A stretch of 28,810 nt of DNA from Penium margaritaceum (Eukaryota > Streptophyta > Zygnematophyceae > Desmidiales > Peniaceae), in assembly GCA_023375785.1 (NCBI GenBank), contig SZWC01004667.1:115755-144564 (forward strand). Direction: 5' to 3'. Under the pieces are notes generated by a model. It worked only from the letters and a program-made list of their open reading frames with translations, was not told the DNA's origin and did not search any database. A program made the translations under genes and the position numbers. This document shows positions 27,731-28,810 of this stretch, one piece after another; position 1 is the first letter of the stretch, and every line of letters begins with the position of its first letter.

Positions 27731-28810
27731 GGCAATGCAGTAGGTGCAAGTGTCGCTGGAGCACAGGACGCAGCAGCTGACGCGGGGGAGCCCGCGGCCG
27801 AGGACAACGTTGCAGCACAGCAGCAGCAGGACCAGCACCCGGTGTCGCCAAGGTCGTTGCGTCGCAGTTGGAGGCAGCGAAATGCAGCAAAGCGGTATGA
27901 CGCAAGCACGGGCCACTGGGTCGGCATGGCGTAGTGCATGATGGCAGCCGCAAAGGAGCCAAAAACCGTGCAAGAGGCGCTTGCACAGCCTGACGGGCAG
28001 CAGTGGGGCGAAGCAATGAAATCTGAACTTGCGTCCCTTGCTGAGAACGACACTTGGGAGCTAGTGGCTCGGCCTGAGGGGGCAAAAGTGATCAGCTCCA
28101 AGTGGGTGTTCAAGGTGAAGCTCACCAAGGATAGCAAGGTGGAGAAATACAAGGCGCGGCTAGTGGCAAAGGGGTACGTACAGCGGAAAGGTGAACACTA
28201 TGATGAGACGTTCGTACCCGTCGCCAAGTTCACAAGCATCCGGACGATCCTCGCGGTGGCAACCGCAAAGGACATGGAGATCCACCAAATGGATGTCAAG
28301 ACGGAATTCCTGAACGGCATCATCGACAAGGAGATCTACCTTGAGGTGCCAAAGGGGGTGGATGCGCCGGAGGGTAAGGTGTGCAAGCTACGGAAGGCTT
28401 TGTACGGGCTAAAACAGGTGCCCAGGTGCTGGTACCAACAGATGGATGGCTACATGGCGCAGCTCGGCTTCAAGCGCTGTGATTCAGACCACAGCGTGCA
28501 TGTGCACCGCAGCAAGGGACTCCATCAGATTGTTGCACTCTATGTGGACGACCTGATCCTGTGCTCATCAGATCTGGCGGCTTTGCAGCAGCTAAAGGAG
28601 CAACTGAGCAGCAGATTTAAGATGACGGACATTGGGGAACTGGAGTACTACCTTGGGGTGAGCATCACGCGGAACCGGAGAGTGCACACGCTTGAGTTGG
28701 GGCAGGCCAAGTACGTGGCCGAGGTGCTGAAGCGGTACGGCATGGAGGACTGCAAACCAGTGGGCAGTCCGTTCTCCACAAGCTGTGAGCTGAGTGCGGC
28801 GATGGCGCCG
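27731..28810 (+). pseudogene. Linker and reverse transcriptase of element D, partial
   Basis: An Ala/Gln/Glu-rich linker runs to a TAG at 27932; after this the frame is open to the window edge. RT shows 'ENDTWELVARPEGAKVISSK', YKARLVAKGYVQRKGEHYDETF, IHQMDVKTEFLNG (the usual Ala before Phe is Glu), ALYGLKQVPRCWYQQMD and the intact active site YVDD (28541-28552), then 'RFKMTDIGELEYYLGVSI'. The RNase H domain and 3' LTR would lie beyond the window. Whether the rest is open cannot be judged here. Confidence 0.92.

Larger units (their letters stand above)
25427..28810 (+). mobile_element. Internal region of Copia element D, cut by the window edge
   Basis: One frame from the Gag ATG at 25427 to the last base, without frameshifts, interrupted by five stops (26051, 26519, 26807, 27728, 27932). 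From 27935 to 28810 (292 codons) it is open and leaves the window within RT. It is the best preserved element here, and a collinear relative of C along its whole length. Confidence 0.92.

Noticed and set aside
1-28810. CRISPR arrays, tRNA or rRNA genes, bacterial-type operons or phage genes
   Set aside because: No regularly spaced short repeats, no cloverleaf with matching loops, and no non-retrotransposon protein motif were seen on either strand.

Overview
This window is a dense patch of transposable elements from a eukaryotic nuclear genome, most likely a plant or streptophyte (green lineage). The main support is the set of Ty1/Copia retrotransposons of plant type (CX2CX4HX4C Gag, protease, integrase, reverse transcriptase, RNase H in that order) and the tRNA-iMet-like primer site of the first one. 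MITE-like nested elements and long G/C homopolymers fit as well, but I cannot name the genus. I see no intact host gene, rRNA, tRNA or CRISPR array.

Layout. 1-2501 is old debris: a 173-bp-period repeat, a cluster of perfect hairpins (471-609) and two strongly decayed LTR fragments (about 1140-1390 and 1721-2100). 2502-9767 is Copia element A on the + strand, with both 646-bp LTRs, an imperfect 5-bp target duplication, a primer site and a polypurine tract. A is broken by nonsense codons, frameshifts and a 1,758-bp TA-flanked insertion (5783-7540) that carries two tandem copies of a poly-G/poly-C foldback unit. 9768-12755 is non-coding, with a 167-N gap inside a poly-G run and a CTG microsatellite. 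12756-14450 is element B on the - strand: two LTRs around an RNase H remnant, derived by a large internal deletion and apparently nested beside or in the LTR of element E. E (about 14456-17215, - strand) keeps an LTR and an RT-RNase H region but is cut off on its 5' side. 17220-18720 holds more poly-G foldback sequence.

18.7-28.8 kb holds two related + strand Copia elements, C and D, in the order LTR-C-LTR-D with one shared LTR (24582-25300). C carries an 885-bp DNA transposon with perfect 12-bp inverted ends and a perfect 8-bp target duplication, an adjacent duplicated segment marked by a single N, thirteen in-frame stops, and catalytic Asp-to-Asn changes in both integrase and RT. D is younger-looking: it has no frameshift and only five stops, keeps the YVDD and integrase acidic residues, and is open from 27935 to the window edge.

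Within each retrotransposon the encoded parts would have acted together (Gag particle, protease maturation, RT/RNase H copying, integrase insertion), but none is intact here. The main interest is the nested order of insertions, the foldback family, the shared-LTR array and the mutation pattern.
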